56,475 bases of DNA, taken from NCBI GenBank assembly GCA_938002605.1, contig CALLAF010000010.1, forward strand, positions 1 to 56,475. Reading direction: 5' to 3'. Each line of letters starts with the position of its first letter. Within the stretch, counting starts at the first letter, position 1. The notes beneath the pieces were generated by a model. The model was not told where the DNA came from, did no database searches, and was given only the letters and a program-made list of their open reading frames with translations. The translations under genes were made by a program, and so were the position numbers. This document shows positions 35,096 through 45,054 of this stretch, piece after piece. This DNA is from an uncultured Paracoccaceae bacterium (GTDB taxonomy: Bacteria > Pseudomonadota > Alphaproteobacteria > Rhodobacterales > Rhodobacteraceae).

Positions 35096-36273
35096 GCAGG
35101 GTCACAAAATTCGCGGGGCGTGATCCGGGACCGCATGCGCGGGTAGCCGGGTTTGTCGGGCACCTGCGCGACAATGGCTTGCGGCTTGGTGTGGCCGAGG
35201 CTGAAATGGCGCTGCGTGCGCTGTGCCTCGTCAATGCTAGCGCCCCCGCTGAGGCCCGGTGCGCCCTGCGGGCCATTTGTACCGGCTGCAAAGAAGAGGC
35301 CGACCAGTTTGATGCTTTGTTCGATAGCTTTTGGATGGATGCCGGACGGGTCAAACAAAAGATCGCCCCAAGCAAATCCCCCCCTGCAAGCGACGATGTG
35401 CATTCATCCCGCGACGCTAAAGGCGAAGATGCAGGTGCCGCAGGCAGCGCCAATGCGCCTGACGATGGCGAAGGTGAGGCCGAAAGCGACGGGACCGGCA
35501 AGCTGATCGCGACCGAATTGCGTAACCTATCGCGCAAAGACCTGCGTGATCTTGTGCGCCCCGAAGATATCGCCGAGGCCGAAGCTGTCGCGCGGCGGCT
35601 TGGCGCCGCGTTGCGCGATCGTCGGTCACGCCGCCGGACTGCCGCGCGCAAAGGCGACAGGCTACATTTTCGCAAGACTGTCCGCCAAAGCCTTGCCACT
35701 GGCGGTGAACCTGTTCGGCTGTTGCACAAACGGCGTCCCGACCGGACCCGAAAAATCGTCGCGCTTTGTGATGTATCGGGATCAATGACCGTCTATGCGC
35801 AGGTTTTCTTGGCTTTTCTATCCGGGTTGATGCGCGCCGATACAACCGCTGAGGCTTATCTATTTCATACCCGGCTTGTGCGGATCACCGAAGCGCTGCG
35901 CGACAAAGATGCGATGCGCGCGATTGGGCGGATGTCTTTGATGGCGGATGGTTTTGGCGGAGGGTCCAAGATCGGCCCGTCGCTAGATCTGTTTGCGCAA
36001 ACCTATGCAAAGCGGTTTGTCGATGGGCGCAGCGTGGTGCTGATTTTGTCAGATGGCTATGACACGGAACCGCCTGAAATCATCAGCGGTGCTCTGGCCA
36101 AGTTGAAAAAGCGTGGCTGCAAAATCATCTGGCTCAACCCGTTGAAAGGCTGGAAAGATTATGCGCCTGTGGCGACTGGCATGGCGGCGGCTTTGCCGTA
36201 CCTTGATTTGTTTAACGCGGCCAATACATTGGATGATTTGGCTGCCCTTGACCGTGAGCTGGGGGCGCTATGA
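35092..36273 (+). CDS. coxE: VWA-domain protein CoxE
   Basis: 393 residues. An acidic low-complexity linker (about 105-145) precedes a von Willebrand A domain with the MIDAS motif DVSGSM beginning at Asp227 and VVLILSDGYDTEPPEII. MoxR ATPases work with VWA partners as metal-cofactor insertion chaperones, and CoxD-CoxE is such a pair. It overlaps coxD and coxF by ATGA at both ends. Confidence 0.95.
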   Translation: MSRVTKFAGRDPGPHARVAGFVGHLRDNGLRLGVAEAEMALRALCLVNASAPAEARCALRAICTGCKEEADQFDALFDSFWMDAGRVKQKIAPSKSPPASDDVHSSRDAKGEDAGAAGSANAPDDGEGEAESDGTGKLIATELRNLSRKDLRDLVRPEDIAEAEAVARRLGAALRDRRSRRRTAARKGDRLHFRKTVRQSLATGGEPVRLLHKRRPDRTRKIVALCDVSGSMTVYAQVFLAFLSGLMRADTTAEAYLFHTRLVRITEALRDKDAMRAIGRMSLMADGFGGGSKIGPSLDLFAQTYAKRFVDGRSVVLILSDGYDTEPPEIISGALAKLKKRGCKIIWLNPLKGWKDYAPVATGMAAALPYLDLFNAANTLDDLAALDRELGAL

Positions 36274-37049
36274 CCCCTGCTGAAGTGCTTGCAAGCGATC
36301 TTGCCGAGGCGGCGCAGGCCTTGCGCGCCAAGGATGAACCCTTTGCCTTTGCGACTATCGTGCGCACCGTAGGGTCGACAGCGGCCAAGCCGGGTGCCAA
36401 GGCCTTGCTGGCTGCGGATGGGACTATTTTGCGCGGCTGGCTTGGCGGTGGCTGCACGCGCGGGGCGGTCAAGAAAGCCACATTGCGCGCCTTGCAAGAT
36501 GGCACGCCGCAATTGGTGTCCGTCGCGCCCGAAGACATGCTGACGCAAATGGGGGTTACGCCGGGTGAAGAGGTAGACGGCACGCGGTTTGCACGTAACG
36601 GATGCCCATCACGTGGGACTGTAGATATATTTATTGAGCCATGTTTGCCTACGCCACCGTTACTTGTGTTGGGGGCTTCCCCGGTGGCGCAGGCGCTTGC
36701 CGATCTCGCGCCCCGGTTTCATTGGGCCGTCGAAAACGAGGTAACTGGTGACGCAGTGCCACACGCGCAATGCGTTGTTGTCGCGACCCAAGGGCAGGGC
36801 GATTTAGATGCGTTGAAGACCGTGCTGGCGCGGCCATTTACCTATGTTGCCTTTGTCGGAAGCGCCCGCAAATTTGCAGCACTTTCCGAAAAATTGATCG
36901 CTGCCGGTTTGGACGTTGACACAATCGCCCGCGTCAATGCGCCTGCAGGGATCGACATAGGTGCAGTGACCCCCGAGGAAATCGCACTGTCCATTTTGGC
37001 AGAGCTTGTTCAGGCGCGCCGCGCGACTGTGGGGTTAGATCATGGATGA
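36270..37049 (+). CDS. coxF: XdhC/CoxF-family molybdenum-enzyme maturation protein
   Basis: 259 residues. The N-terminal XdhC_CoxI domain includes FAFATIVRTVGSTAAKPGAK and GWLGGGCTRGAVKKATL. The C-terminal Rossmann-like XdhC_C domain has LLVLGASPVAQALADLAPRF, VAFVGSARKFAAL and INAPAGIDIGAVTPEEIALS-like text (observed VNAPAGIDIGAVTPEE). XdhC-type proteins hold and help sulfurate the Mo cofactor before insertion. It overlaps the MobA-like gene by 8 bases. Confidence 0.94.
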   Translation: MTPAEVLASDLAEAAQALRAKDEPFAFATIVRTVGSTAAKPGAKALLAADGTILRGWLGGGCTRGAVKKATLRALQDGTPQLVSVAPEDMLTQMGVTPGEEVDGTRFARNGCPSRGTVDIFIEPCLPTPPLLVLGASPVAQALADLAPRFHWAVENEVTGDAVPHAQCVVVATQGQGDLDALKTVLARPFTYVAFVGSARKFAALSEKLIAAGLDVDTIARVNAPAGIDIGAVTPEEIALSILAELVQARRATVGLDHG

Positions 37050-37650
37050 GATTGGCGCGATTTTACTGGCTGCAGGGCTGTCTGCGCGCATGGGGGCACA
37101 AAATAAACTGCTTTTGCCCATCGCCGGGGTTCCGATGATCGGACATATGGTTGAAACTTATTCCGCCGCCACCGGGCGACCGGTTCTGGTGGTCACCGGA
37201 CATGAGGCGGATCAAATCGAAGATGCCTTGCGCGACAGCCCTGCCGTGACTTGTTTCAATCCGGATTTCGAACAAGGGCAGGCACGCTCTGTTATGTGCG
37301 GATTGCTGCATGCGCCTGCTGCGCGCCGGTTAATCATTGGCTTAGGCGATCAGCCGCGATTGCGACCAGCGGACCTTGGGGCGCTGATCGACGCACATGA
37401 CGCGGCCGGAGGGGATAAAATTTCCATCCCGCAATGGCAAGCACAGCGCGGCAACCCGATACTTGTTCCCGCGTGCCTGCGTGCGCGCTTGCTTGAAGAC
37501 CCGCGCGCCCCGGGCTGCAAGAAATTCACCCGTGCGTATCCTGAACATGTCCAGTTTCACGCACTGCAAAATCCCGGTTTTTACGCCGATGTCGATACGC
37601 CAGCCGCCTATGCGGCGTTGCACTGCACATTCAAGGAGGCCACAGTATGA
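37042..37650 (+). CDS. MobA-like molybdopterin cytidylyltransferase
   Basis: 202 residues. The nucleotide-binding start GAILLAAGLSARMGAQNKLL is the NTP-transferase motif of MobA/MocA proteins, followed by LIIGLGDQPRLRPADLGALI and RGNPILVPACLRARL. CO dehydrogenase uses molybdopterin cytosine dinucleotide, so this gene most likely supplies CTP-derived cofactor (MocA role). It overlaps coxF by 8 bases and the next tiny gene by ATGA. Confidence 0.92.
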   Translation: MDEIGAILLAAGLSARMGAQNKLLLPIAGVPMIGHMVETYSAATGRPVLVVTGHEADQIEDALRDSPAVTCFNPDFEQGQARSVMCGLLHAPAARRLIIGLGDQPRLRPADLGALIDAHDAAGGDKISIPQWQAQRGNPILVPACLRARLLEDPRAPGCKKFTRAYPEHVQFHALQNPGFYADVDTPAAYAALHCTFKEATV

Positions 37651-37748
37651 AAAAACTTAAACGCACAATCGCACGTCTACGTCGCAAGATCGCCCCGACG
37701 CCCGAGCAGATCGAGACACTCGCGACCATCAAATTTCCCTGTTGCTAA
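37647..37748 (+). CDS. 33-residue basic protein ending in Cys-Cys, inside the cox operon
   Basis: A short gene translationally coupled to the MobA-like gene (ATGA at 37647-37650) with AAGGAGG 8 bases before its ATG. The N-terminal half is strongly basic and helical (MKKLKRTIARLRRKIAP), the middle reads TPEQIETLATI, and it ends KFPCC. The next gene, coxG, starts 15 bases later with its own AAAGGA. Both flanks are cox genes, so it almost certainly is part of the operon. The Cys-Cys tail could bind copper or serve as a modified peptide. I know no described family. It is easily missed by gene callers because of its size. Confidence 0.75.
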   Translation: MKKLKRTIARLRRKIAPTPEQIETLATIKFPCC

Positions 37749-37763
37749 GAAAAGGACCCCTTC

Positions 37764-38219
37764 ATGGAACTCTCAGACGAAATCGTCATCAACGCCCCAA
37801 AAGAACGCGTTTATGCGGCACTTAATGATCCTGAAATTCTCAAACAGTGCATTCCTGGCTGTGAAGAGCTGATCAAACATTCAGACACGGAATTGGAAGC
37901 AAAAGTTGTGTTGAAGGTCGGCCCGGTTAAAGCCCGCTTTAGCGGAAATGTGGAATTGGACACTGGCGGGGCACCTGATGCGTTTTCTCTGACGGGCCAA
38001 GGAAATGGTGGTGCGGCCGGGCACGCCAAGGGCGGCGCGGATGTCACGCTGATTGCCACAGATGCGGACACAACAACCCTGCGCTACGAAGCCAAGGCCG
38101 AAATCGGCGGCAAGCTGGCCCAATTGGGCAGCCGATTGATCCAAAGTACGGCCAAAAAACTGGCTGCAAAGTTCTTTAAATCTTTTGCTGATGTCGTGAA
38201 TGAAGACATATCTGCCTGA
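37764..38219 (+). CDS. coxG: CoxG, SRPBCC-family CO dehydrogenase accessory protein
   Basis: 151 residues, the COXG/SRPBCC fold: MELSDEIVINAPKERVYAAL at the start, LKQCIPGCEEL, and the C-terminal AAKFFKSFADVVNEDI. CoxG proteins are linked to attaching or recruiting CO dehydrogenase to the membrane quinone pool. It overlaps coxI by 20 bases. Confidence 0.95.
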   Translation: MELSDEIVINAPKERVYAALNDPEILKQCIPGCEELIKHSDTELEAKVVLKVGPVKARFSGNVELDTGGAPDAFSLTGQGNGGAAGHAKGGADVTLIATDADTTTLRYEAKAEIGGKLAQLGSRLIQSTAKKLAAKFFKSFADVVNEDISA

Positions 38220-39141
38220 GGTTCTCAGCTATACCGAACATGCGGCTGACATCATCGCCAAGGCCGCTGCGCTGATCAAGGACGGACAAAGGTTCGCCTT
38301 GATCACGTCGCTCGCCATCGAAGGTGGTGCCGCCCGCGAGGTCGGGTCCTTAGCCTTGGTTGCTGAAAACGGTGCGATGACGGGGTATTTGTCAAATGGT
38401 TGTATTGACCGTGATATTCAGCTTCATGGTGTAGCTGCCTTGCAATCGGGGAATAAAACCCTGATCCGCTACGGCGATGGGTCGCGCTTTGCTGATCTGA
38501 AATTGCCATGCGGTGGTGCGTTGGACGTACTTATTGATCCGAACCCCAACATCGATGCGCTTTTGGCGGCAAAGCAAGGTTTTGATGCGCGTCGCGCAGT
38601 GACGCTTGCCTTTTCAGCCGATGTGCAGGGCGAACTTGTTACCCGGCGGTTCATTTATAATCCACCTGTTCAGCTTTTTCTTGCAGGGCGGGGCGCGATT
38701 TTTCGGACCCTCGCGCAAGCGGGGCACGCAACCGGGTTTCACATTGGCCTTGCTTCGCCCGATCGCCCCGATCTTGACGCGATTGGCCATCTGGCCAAGC
38801 ACCCGCCTGCGCATCTGACGACGCATGACCAGGCCGGCGTAATGGATCAATTGGATGCGCATTCAGCGTTCTTGACGCTGTTTCACGACCACGAATGGGA
38901 ACCAGGGCTTTTGCAGTCTGCGCTTTCCACCGATGCGCATTTTATCGGTAGCTTGGGCAGTCAAAGGACGCATGCGCTCAGATGCGAGACCCTGCGCCAG
39001 ATGGGGGTGTCGGAGGATGCCCTGTCACGGTTACGCGGCCCAATCGGGCTGGTTCCATCACTGCGTGACGCATCCTTTATCGCGGTGTCCGCGCTTGCAG
39101 AAATCGTGGCTGAATTCCCGTCAGCGATTAGACGAACTTAA
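38200..39141 (+). CDS. coxI: XdhC-family protein CoxI
   Basis: 313 residues, the second XdhC-type protein of the cluster. The N-terminal half has FALITSLAIEGGAAREVGSL and GYLSNGCIDRDIQLHG. The C-terminal Rossmann part has HFIGSLGSQRTHALRCETL and IGLVPSLRDASFIAVSALAE. CoxI is predicted to act in Mo-cofactor maturation together with CoxF. The ATG at 38200 lies within the end of coxG in another frame, so translation is coupled. It is the last gene of the cox operon; no clear terminator follows. Confidence 0.93.
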   Translation: MKTYLPEVLSYTEHAADIIAKAAALIKDGQRFALITSLAIEGGAAREVGSLALVAENGAMTGYLSNGCIDRDIQLHGVAALQSGNKTLIRYGDGSRFADLKLPCGGALDVLIDPNPNIDALLAAKQGFDARRAVTLAFSADVQGELVTRRFIYNPPVQLFLAGRGAIFRTLAQAGHATGFHIGLASPDRPDLDAIGHLAKHPPAHLTTHDQAGVMDQLDAHSAFLTLFHDHEWEPGLLQSALSTDAHFIGSLGSQRTHALRCETLRQMGVSEDALSRLRGPIGLVPSLRDASFIAVSALAEIVAEFPSAIRRT

Positions 39142-39203
39142 CACTATGGAGCAGATAAAACAGGTGCAAGAGCCGCGTTTTCTGGTCGGACCGAGGATAT
39201 GAC

Positions 39204-39539
39204 CTAGAGCACGCCGCCGTTCGCTTCGTGCATGCGCGCAAGGCCCATTCCGACAAAGAGTAAGATTAATATTGCGCCCACGATCAACTGAAAAATGCGG
39301 AAATATGCCTGCGGCAAGCGATCCATCTTCGTGCGGTATAGCTCATTAAATGGCACATTGCGGGGCTTAGTGATCGTAACCGCGATCCATGCCGGCACAG
39401 CTGCCAGCAATAGCACAATGAAATATTGATCGAGGTAATCTGGTGCACGTACAAAACCAAAATTGAACGCCAACGCAGTGTTTGGAGTGAATGCCAGTCC
39501 GCCGGTCGCGGTGATCCACGTCAGTTGTGACTTAAACAA
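39204..39539 (-). CDS. small membrane protein of unknown function
   Basis: 111 residues starting at TTG 39539, chosen because AAGGGGGATCGAA lies just upstream and no later Met gives the first hydrophobic stretch. There are three hydrophobic segments: TWITATGGLAFTPNTALAF (possibly signal-like), YFIVLLLAAVPAWIAVTI and AYFRIFQLIVGAILILLFVG. The loop between them is basic. No domain is recognised. It lies between the cox operon end and the transaldolase gene. Confidence 0.65.
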   Translation of the reverse strand: MFKSQLTWITATGGLAFTPNTALAFNFGFVRAPDYLDQYFIVLLLAAVPAWIAVTITKPRNVPFNELYRTKMDRLPQAYFRIFQLIVGAILILLFVGMGLARMHEANGGVL

Positions 39540-39678
39540 TTCGATCCCCCTTCAAAGTCGAAAGAACGCTCAATTATGAAAGAGCCATGTGGTGTTGAGG
39601 TGGCGGTGACGTCCCCGCCTAATTGAATGGACGCGTCGCCGCCAAGCCATATTCGCACGGCTTGGCGACAATAATTTC

Positions 39679-40332
39679 TTACAGGATTTTAATGCCCGCC
39701 TTTTCGATGTCAGCCATGAACCCGGCCAAACCTTTGTCAGTTAGCACATGGTTGGCCATGCCTTTGATCACGGCGGGCGGCGCGGTTGCCACGTCGGCGC
39801 CGATTTTGGCGCAATCTGACATGTGGTTGGCGTTGCGGATCGATGCGGCCAAAATTTGTGTGTCGAAACCGTAGTTGTCATAGATCGTGCGGATGTCTTC
39901 GATTAGGTCCAGACCATCAATGTTGATGTCATCCAAACGGCCGATGAACGGGCTGATGAATGTGGCACCTGCTTTGGCAGCCAAAAGCGCTTGGTTCGCT
40001 GAGAAGCACAGGGTCACGTTGACCATGGTGCCTTCGTCGGACAGTGTTTTACACGCCTTAAGGCCTGCCCATGTCAGCGGCACTTTGACAGCGATGTTAT
40101 CCGCGATTTTTGCGAGCTTGCGGCCTTCGGCGATCATGCCTTCAGCGTCGAGCGCAACCACTTCGGCAGAAACAGGCCCGTCAACGATGTCACAAATTTC
40201 TTTGGTGACTTCCAAAATGTCCCGGCCAGATTTGGCGATCAGTGAAGGGTTCGTGGTGACCCCATCGACCATACCTAGGTCATTCAATTCTTTGATCTGG
40301 TCAATCTCGGCTGTATCTACGAAAAACTTCAT
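39679..40332 (-). CDS. fsa: transaldolase / fructose-6-phosphate aldolase (TalC type)
   Basis: 217 residues, the short single-domain TalC/FSA group. It starts [20 protein letters not shown], followed by [15 protein letters not shown]. The Schiff-base lysine is in [33 protein letters not shown] and [12 protein letters not shown] complete the barrel. It functions in the non-oxidative pentose phosphate pathway or as an aldolase; the two activities cannot be separated by eye. Divergent from priA. Confidence 0.93.
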   Translation of the reverse strand: MKFFVDTAEIDQIKELNDLGMVDGVTTNPSLIAKSGRDILEVTKEICDIVDGPVSAEVVALDAEGMIAEGRKLAKIADNIAVKVPLTWAGLKACKTLSDEGTMVNVTLCFSANQALLAAKAGATFISPFIGRLDDINIDGLDLIEDIRTIYDNYGFDTQILAASIRNANHMSDCAKIGADVATAPPAVIKGMANHVLTDKGLAGFMADIEKAGIKIL

Positions 40333-40416
40333 GGGTTCACTCCGCCTATGGGTTGGTGTTTGTTGTGACAGCGTTTACCTGATGTCAGGCAAGCCGTGAA
40401 CCCGCAAAAGGTTGTT

Positions 40417-42609
40417 ATGACAGATAGCTATTTCCATGAAGGCGATTTGGTTGGCGTTTTGACTGCTCAGCCGTTGGACCGTCTGTTGGATTACAAAGCC
40501 CCTGAGGGCGGCTGCCATTTGGGCGCATTTGTTGAGGTCCCATTGGGCCCGCGTAAGGTACTGGGCGTTATCTGGGGGGCGGGGCAAGGCGACTATGATC
40601 GCAGCAAAATCCGGTCGGTTATCCGGGTTTTGGATGTGGCTCCAATGCGCGATGAGATGCGGGTGTTTTTGACCCGCGCGGCGGATTACACGCTGACCCC
40701 GCTACATGCGATGTTGCGCCTTGCGACCCGTGCGCCGGGGCTTGGTGATGCGCCATCGATGCGCAAAGTGTACCGTTTGGCTGACGGCATCCCCGATCGC
40801 ATGACCGATGCCCGCGAAAAGGTTTTGGCGGTGTTGCGTGATTATGGCGGGCTGTCGTTTACCCTGCGCGAATTGGCCGAAATGGCCGGGGTTGGCACGT
40901 CTGTGGTCAAAGGATTGGTCAAACATGGCTCGATCCGCGAAGAAGAAGCCCCGCGCGACACGCCCTATCCGAAATTAGACCCCGATTACGGCGGTAAGGA
41001 ACTTAGCGCGGATCAGGCCGCTGGCGCAGAAATGCTGCGGGCGGCTTTGCGCACCGATAAATACGGCACGACATTGCTCAAGGGTGTCACCGGTTCGGGC
41101 AAGACAGAAGTCTATCTTGAGGCCGTCGCAGAATGTCTACGGATGGGACGGCAAGCGCTTGTGTTGCTGCCGGAAATCGCGCTCTCGGGTGAATTCATTA
41201 ACCGGGTCGAAGCGCGCTTTGGCATGAAGCCCGCCGAATGGCATTCTGGCGTGACGATGACAGAACGCCGCCGCTGCTGGCGCATGGTTGGCCAAGGTGA
41301 CGCGCAATTGATCGTCGGCGCGCGCTCTGCGCTGTTCTTACCGTTTCAAAATCTTGGGCTGGTCGTGGTCGATGAAGAACATGACACCTCTTATAAGCAA
41401 GAAGACGGTGTGCTGTATAATGCACGTGATATGACCGTGCTGCGGGCCGCGATTAATGGCGCGCAGGTGGTTTTGGCATCTGCGACTCCAAGTTTAGAAA
41501 GCTGGGCGAATGTTGAGGCGGGCAAATACAAACGTCTTGAACTGAAATCGCGTTTTGGGGCGGCTGTTTTGCCGAAAATGACCGCAATCGACATGCGTGC
41601 CGAGGACCTGCCCGGCGGGAAATGGGTGTCTCCGTCACTGCGCACAGCGATTGCGGCGCGTTTGGAAAAAGGCGAGCAATCGCTCGTGTTTTTGAACCGG
41701 CGTGGATATGCGCCGATCACGATTTGTCGCGCTTGTGGGCACCAAATTGCCTGTGACCACTGCGATGCACGGATGGTCGAACACCGGTTTTTGAAACGTC
41801 TGATGTGTCACCAATGTGGTGAAACCAAACCAATGCCGACCGTCTGCCCTCATTGCGAAGCCGAAGACCGGCTCAGCGCGGTTGGTCCAGGCGTTGAACG
41901 CATGGGCGAAGAGGTGGCCGAACTGTTTCCTCAGGCGCGGATCGCGGTGTTGTCGTCGGATCTATATGGCTCTGCGCGCGCGATGAAGGCCCATATCGAA
42001 GAAATCGCCGAAGGCGGCACCGATATTATCATCGGGACGCAGCTGGTCGCCAAAGGGCATAATTTTCCGAAACTGACGCTTGTGGGCGTGATTGATGCGG
42101 ATTTGGGGCTGCAAGGGTCGGATTTGCGCGCCGCTGAACGCACGTTCCAATTGATGCGGCAGGTTGCGGGCAGGGCGGGGCGCGCAGAAACCCCGGGCGA
42201 GGCGATGCTGCAAACCTATCAGCCCGAACATGCTGTGATCCGCGCTATTTTGGCTGGCGATGAAGAGGCATTTTGGGCTGCCGAAGCCGCCGAACGCAAA
42301 GCGGCGGGTGTCCCTCCTTACGGGCGGATGGCGGGAATCATCCTCAGCAGTCCAAATGTACAAGAAGTCTTTGATTTAGGAACAGAAATGGCGCGGAGAG
42401 ACGAACCCTTGCGCCGGATCGGCGCGCAGGTCTTTGGGCCTGCGCCTGCACCAATTGCGCGGGTGCGTGGACGGCACCGGGTGAGGCTTTTGGTCAAGGC
42501 CGATAAAACCGCGCCGTTACAACAGGCGCTTGCGCAATGGGTAGGGCAGTTTCGGCTGTCAACAAACCTGCGGCTTACGATCGATATCGATCCGCAGAGT
42601 TTTTACTAG
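40417..42609 (+). CDS. priA: primosomal replication protein N' (PriA helicase)
   Basis: 730 residues from ATG 40417 (AAAGG upstream; a GTG at 40396 would add seven). The N-terminal 3'-DNA-end-binding domain has VGVLTAQPLDRLLDYKAP. Walker A is LKGVTGSGKTEVYLEA (near 222) and the Walker B is VVVDEEHDTSYKQEDGVLYN. The zinc-binding cysteines lie in CRACGHQIACDHCDARM and MCHQCGETKPMPTVCPHC. It restarts stalled replication forks. Confidence 0.97.
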   Translation: MTDSYFHEGDLVGVLTAQPLDRLLDYKAPEGGCHLGAFVEVPLGPRKVLGVIWGAGQGDYDRSKIRSVIRVLDVAPMRDEMRVFLTRAADYTLTPLHAMLRLATRAPGLGDAPSMRKVYRLADGIPDRMTDAREKVLAVLRDYGGLSFTLRELAEMAGVGTSVVKGLVKHGSIREEEAPRDTPYPKLDPDYGGKELSADQAAGAEMLRAALRTDKYGTTLLKGVTGSGKTEVYLEAVAECLRMGRQALVLLPEIALSGEFINRVEARFGMKPAEWHSGVTMTERRRCWRMVGQGDAQLIVGARSALFLPFQNLGLVVVDEEHDTSYKQEDGVLYNARDMTVLRAAINGAQVVLASATPSLESWANVEAGKYKRLELKSRFGAAVLPKMTAIDMRAEDLPGGKWVSPSLRTAIAARLEKGEQSLVFLNRRGYAPITICRACGHQIACDHCDARMVEHRFLKRLMCHQCGETKPMPTVCPHCEAEDRLSAVGPGVERMGEEVAELFPQARIAVLSSDLYGSARAMKAHIEEIAEGGTDIIIGTQLVAKGHNFPKLTLVGVIDADLGLQGSDLRAAERTFQLMRQVAGRAGRAETPGEAMLQTYQPEHAVIRAILAGDEEAFWAAEAAERKAAGVPPYGRMAGIILSSPNVQEVFDLGTEMARRDEPLRRIGAQVFGPAPAPIARVRGRHRVRLLVKADKTAPLQQALAQWVGQFRLSTNLRLTIDIDPQSFY

Positions 42610-42699
42610 CGCGGTTCACCTAATCTTAAAATCTGTTGGGCCATAAACTGTCGAACGCCTGATTTCCTGGCGGTGATTGTCAATAGATAGGTGACCCCA

Positions 42700-44238
42700 A
42701 TGCACAGTGATTCGACGCAGCATCCAAAAGACCAAAGCGGTGTGCGCCTCGCGCTATGGTTCTTGGCGGTGCTGACACCATTGCCCCCCATAAGCGCGCT
42801 ATTGATCGGCAATGCAGCAATTGGGCTTGGTGTTTTTTCGGTTGCCGTTGCCGGGGCCGCTGTCGCGACGGTCTATTTTTTGCCGGGTGCTGCGAAGGGC
42901 ATGCTCGCAGCGGGGCTCCTTATTCTTAACATGGCGTTGACGGTCGCGTTTAAGGGGCATCCCTGGCAAATTGATACGCACATGATGTATTTTGCGGTGC
43001 TGGCGGTGATCGCCGTCATGTACGATTTCAAGGTTCTGCTTGGGTCTGCGGCATTTGTTGCGGTACATCATCTCGGGATGAGCCTTGCAATGCCAACGCT
43101 GTTGTATCCGGAAATGACGGGCGGGTTCATTGCGCGCACGATGATCCATGCTGGTATCGTGGTGATGGAGACTGTTATTTTGGGGGTGTCCATTCTACAG
43201 CGCAATACAATGGATGAGGCCCTAATATTACAACGCGATGCGATGCAAGAATCGCAGCGGGTCAGCGAACTTGCTGAACAAAACGCGACCCAAGAACGGC
43301 ACGCGGCAACATCGGTTGTGCAGCTACTAAATACGCGACTAAAGACATTGTCAGAACAAGATCTGTCACAAACACTTGATGAAGAATTGCCTGCGCAATT
43401 CGAAGATTTACGGCACCACTTCAATGAATTGGTCTACAGCCTGCGTGATGTGCTCCAAACGGCGACAGAGACATCCGAAGAATATAACGTAAGCGCGCGC
43501 GAACTTTCGGGTGCTGCGGATGATTTGGCGCAACGGACAGAGGTGCAATCTGGTACGCTCTCTAAGACTGCAGAAAGCCTGAAACAACTGACAAAGACGC
43601 TGCGCGAGACTGCTGATGGCGCAAAACAAGCCAATACCACCGCGTCAGATGCGCGCGATAGCGCTGCCCAAAATGGCGAAATTGTTAAAAATGCGGTCGA
43701 TGCAATGATGCGTATTGAACAATCATCATCAGAAATATCCAATATTATCAGCCTTATCGAAGACATTTCGTTTCAGACGAACTTGCTTGCTTTGAATGCG
43801 GGGGTTGAAGCTGCGCGTGCAGGCGAAACTGGACGAGGGTTCGCGGTCGTTGCCTCCGAAGTGCGGGCGTTGGCGCAACGCACATCAGAGGCGGCGCAGG
43901 GCGTTAAACAGCTTATTTTCAAAAGCTCGCAAGAGGTTGAAAATGGGTCTGAACTTGTGAATGCCGCAGGCGAAGCGCTCGCCGGTATCGTTGAACAAGT
44001 ATCGCGGGCCAGTGATATGATTAGCGACATTACTACGTCGGTCGACAATCTGGCTGGTGTGGTACACGATCTAAATGACGCCGTGCAAACGCTGGACAGT
44101 GCGACGCAGCACAATGCTGCGATGTGTGAAGAAATGACAGCCATGGGGCACCAGCTGGCGCAGGGTGCGACTGGGCTATCTGGGGCACTTTCGGGCTTCC
44201 GGTTCGCACCGCCGACGCGCGACCGGATGGCGAGCTAG
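42700..44238 (+). CDS. methyl-accepting chemotaxis protein
   Basis: 512 residues from ATG 42700 (AGGTGA upstream). The first 170 residues hold about six hydrophobic helices without a large periplasmic sensor, so it may sense membrane or cytoplasmic signals. No HAMP domain is obvious. The C-terminal signalling hairpin is typical: [40 protein letters not shown] and [16 protein letters not shown]. It docks CheA/CheW, but no che genes are in the window. Convergent 4-base overlap with tdk. Confidence 0.92.
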   Translation: MHSDSTQHPKDQSGVRLALWFLAVLTPLPPISALLIGNAAIGLGVFSVAVAGAAVATVYFLPGAAKGMLAAGLLILNMALTVAFKGHPWQIDTHMMYFAVLAVIAVMYDFKVLLGSAAFVAVHHLGMSLAMPTLLYPEMTGGFIARTMIHAGIVVMETVILGVSILQRNTMDEALILQRDAMQESQRVSELAEQNATQERHAATSVVQLLNTRLKTLSEQDLSQTLDEELPAQFEDLRHHFNELVYSLRDVLQTATETSEEYNVSARELSGAADDLAQRTEVQSGTLSKTAESLKQLTKTLRETADGAKQANTTASDARDSAAQNGEIVKNAVDAMMRIEQSSSEISNIISLIEDISFQTNLLALNAGVEAARAGETGRGFAVVASEVRALAQRTSEAAQGVKQLIFKSSQEVENGSELVNAAGEALAGIVEQVSRASDMISDITTSVDNLAGVVHDLNDAVQTLDSATQHNAAMCEEMTAMGHQLAQGATGLSGALSGFRFAPPTRDRMAS

Positions 44239-44825
44239 GTTTTTGTCGTTTCGCCCATTTCTTCACGCCAATGGCGGCGACAAAGTGAAACGTAGCGGTC
44301 ATTCCCACCAATCACGATCTGATCGCCGTCCTTCATGACATTCCCGGCTGCGTCTTTGCGCACGACCATGGTCGCCTTTTTTCCGCAATGGCAAATTGTG
44401 CGTACTTCCCGCATTTCGTCGGCCAAAGCTAAAAGAGCGGCAGAGCCTGGAAACAGTTGTCCCAAAAAATCCACGCGCAGCCCGTAGGTCATGATGGGCA
44501 CGCCCAGATCATCGACGGCACGTGCCAATTGCCAAACCTGATCGGCCTCTAAAAATTGCGCTTCGTCAATAAAGACACAGGCGCAGGGCCCGGCGTCGAG
44601 GCGTGCCTCGATCTTTGCAAAGAGATCCTCTGAGGGCGCAAATGTATCTGCATCCGCGCCGATACCGATACGGCTTCCGATACGGCCCGCGCCAGCGCGA
44701 TTGTCCAATTGTGCGATCATCCGATAAGTTTGCATGCCGCGTTCAATATAGTTGTGGGACGCCTGCAAAAGCACGGTCGATTTGCCCGCGTTCATCGTTG
44801 AATAGTTAAAGTATAATTTTGCCAT
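44235..44825 (-). CDS. tdk: thymidine kinase
   Basis: 196 residues of the type II (tetrameric, zinc-containing) thymidine kinase. The P-loop is [17 protein letters not shown] (5-21). The Walker B-like [17 protein letters not shown] and the thymidine lasso [20 protein letters not shown] follow. The zinc ligands are in [10 protein letters not shown] and LCRRHW. It salvages thymidine to dTMP. Confidence 0.97.
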   Translation of the reverse strand: MAKLYFNYSTMNAGKSTVLLQASHNYIERGMQTYRMIAQLDNRAGAGRIGSRIGIGADADTFAPSEDLFAKIEARLDAGPCACVFIDEAQFLEADQVWQLARAVDDLGVPIMTYGLRVDFLGQLFPGSAALLALADEMREVRTICHCGKKATMVVRKDAAGNVMKDGDQIVIGGNDRYVSLCRRHWREEMGETTKT

Positions 44826-45054
44826 GCGGCTTCATTAGCGCTAGGGCTGATGGCTTGGCAAGGCACAAGCCGATATACGCTAAAACTTGGTACCTGACTT
44901 TTGAATTTCGGTCCGATATTTGCGACGGGATCTTTGAATTTTCTGGTGACAGTATGCATGTCGCCATTTAGTGGGGAATGGACGAGCCCAGCAGATTAGA
45001 CACTCATAACAAAGATCGCGCAGCGATAAAGTGAAGCGAAAGAAAGGGTAAATC
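44826..45054. other. divergent intergenic region tdk/arsH
   Basis: No gene is seen. A reverse reading frame overlapping the arsH start (44880-45086) is Cys/Trp/Arg-rich in a non-conserved way and looks spurious. No ArsR gene or obvious ArsR dyad is present, so arsenite control of arsH is not shown here. Confidence 0.4.

Noticed and set aside
39146..39202. 18-residue ORF just after coxI
   Set aside because: There is no ribosome binding site, no coupling and no distinctive composition, in contrast to the 37647 gene.
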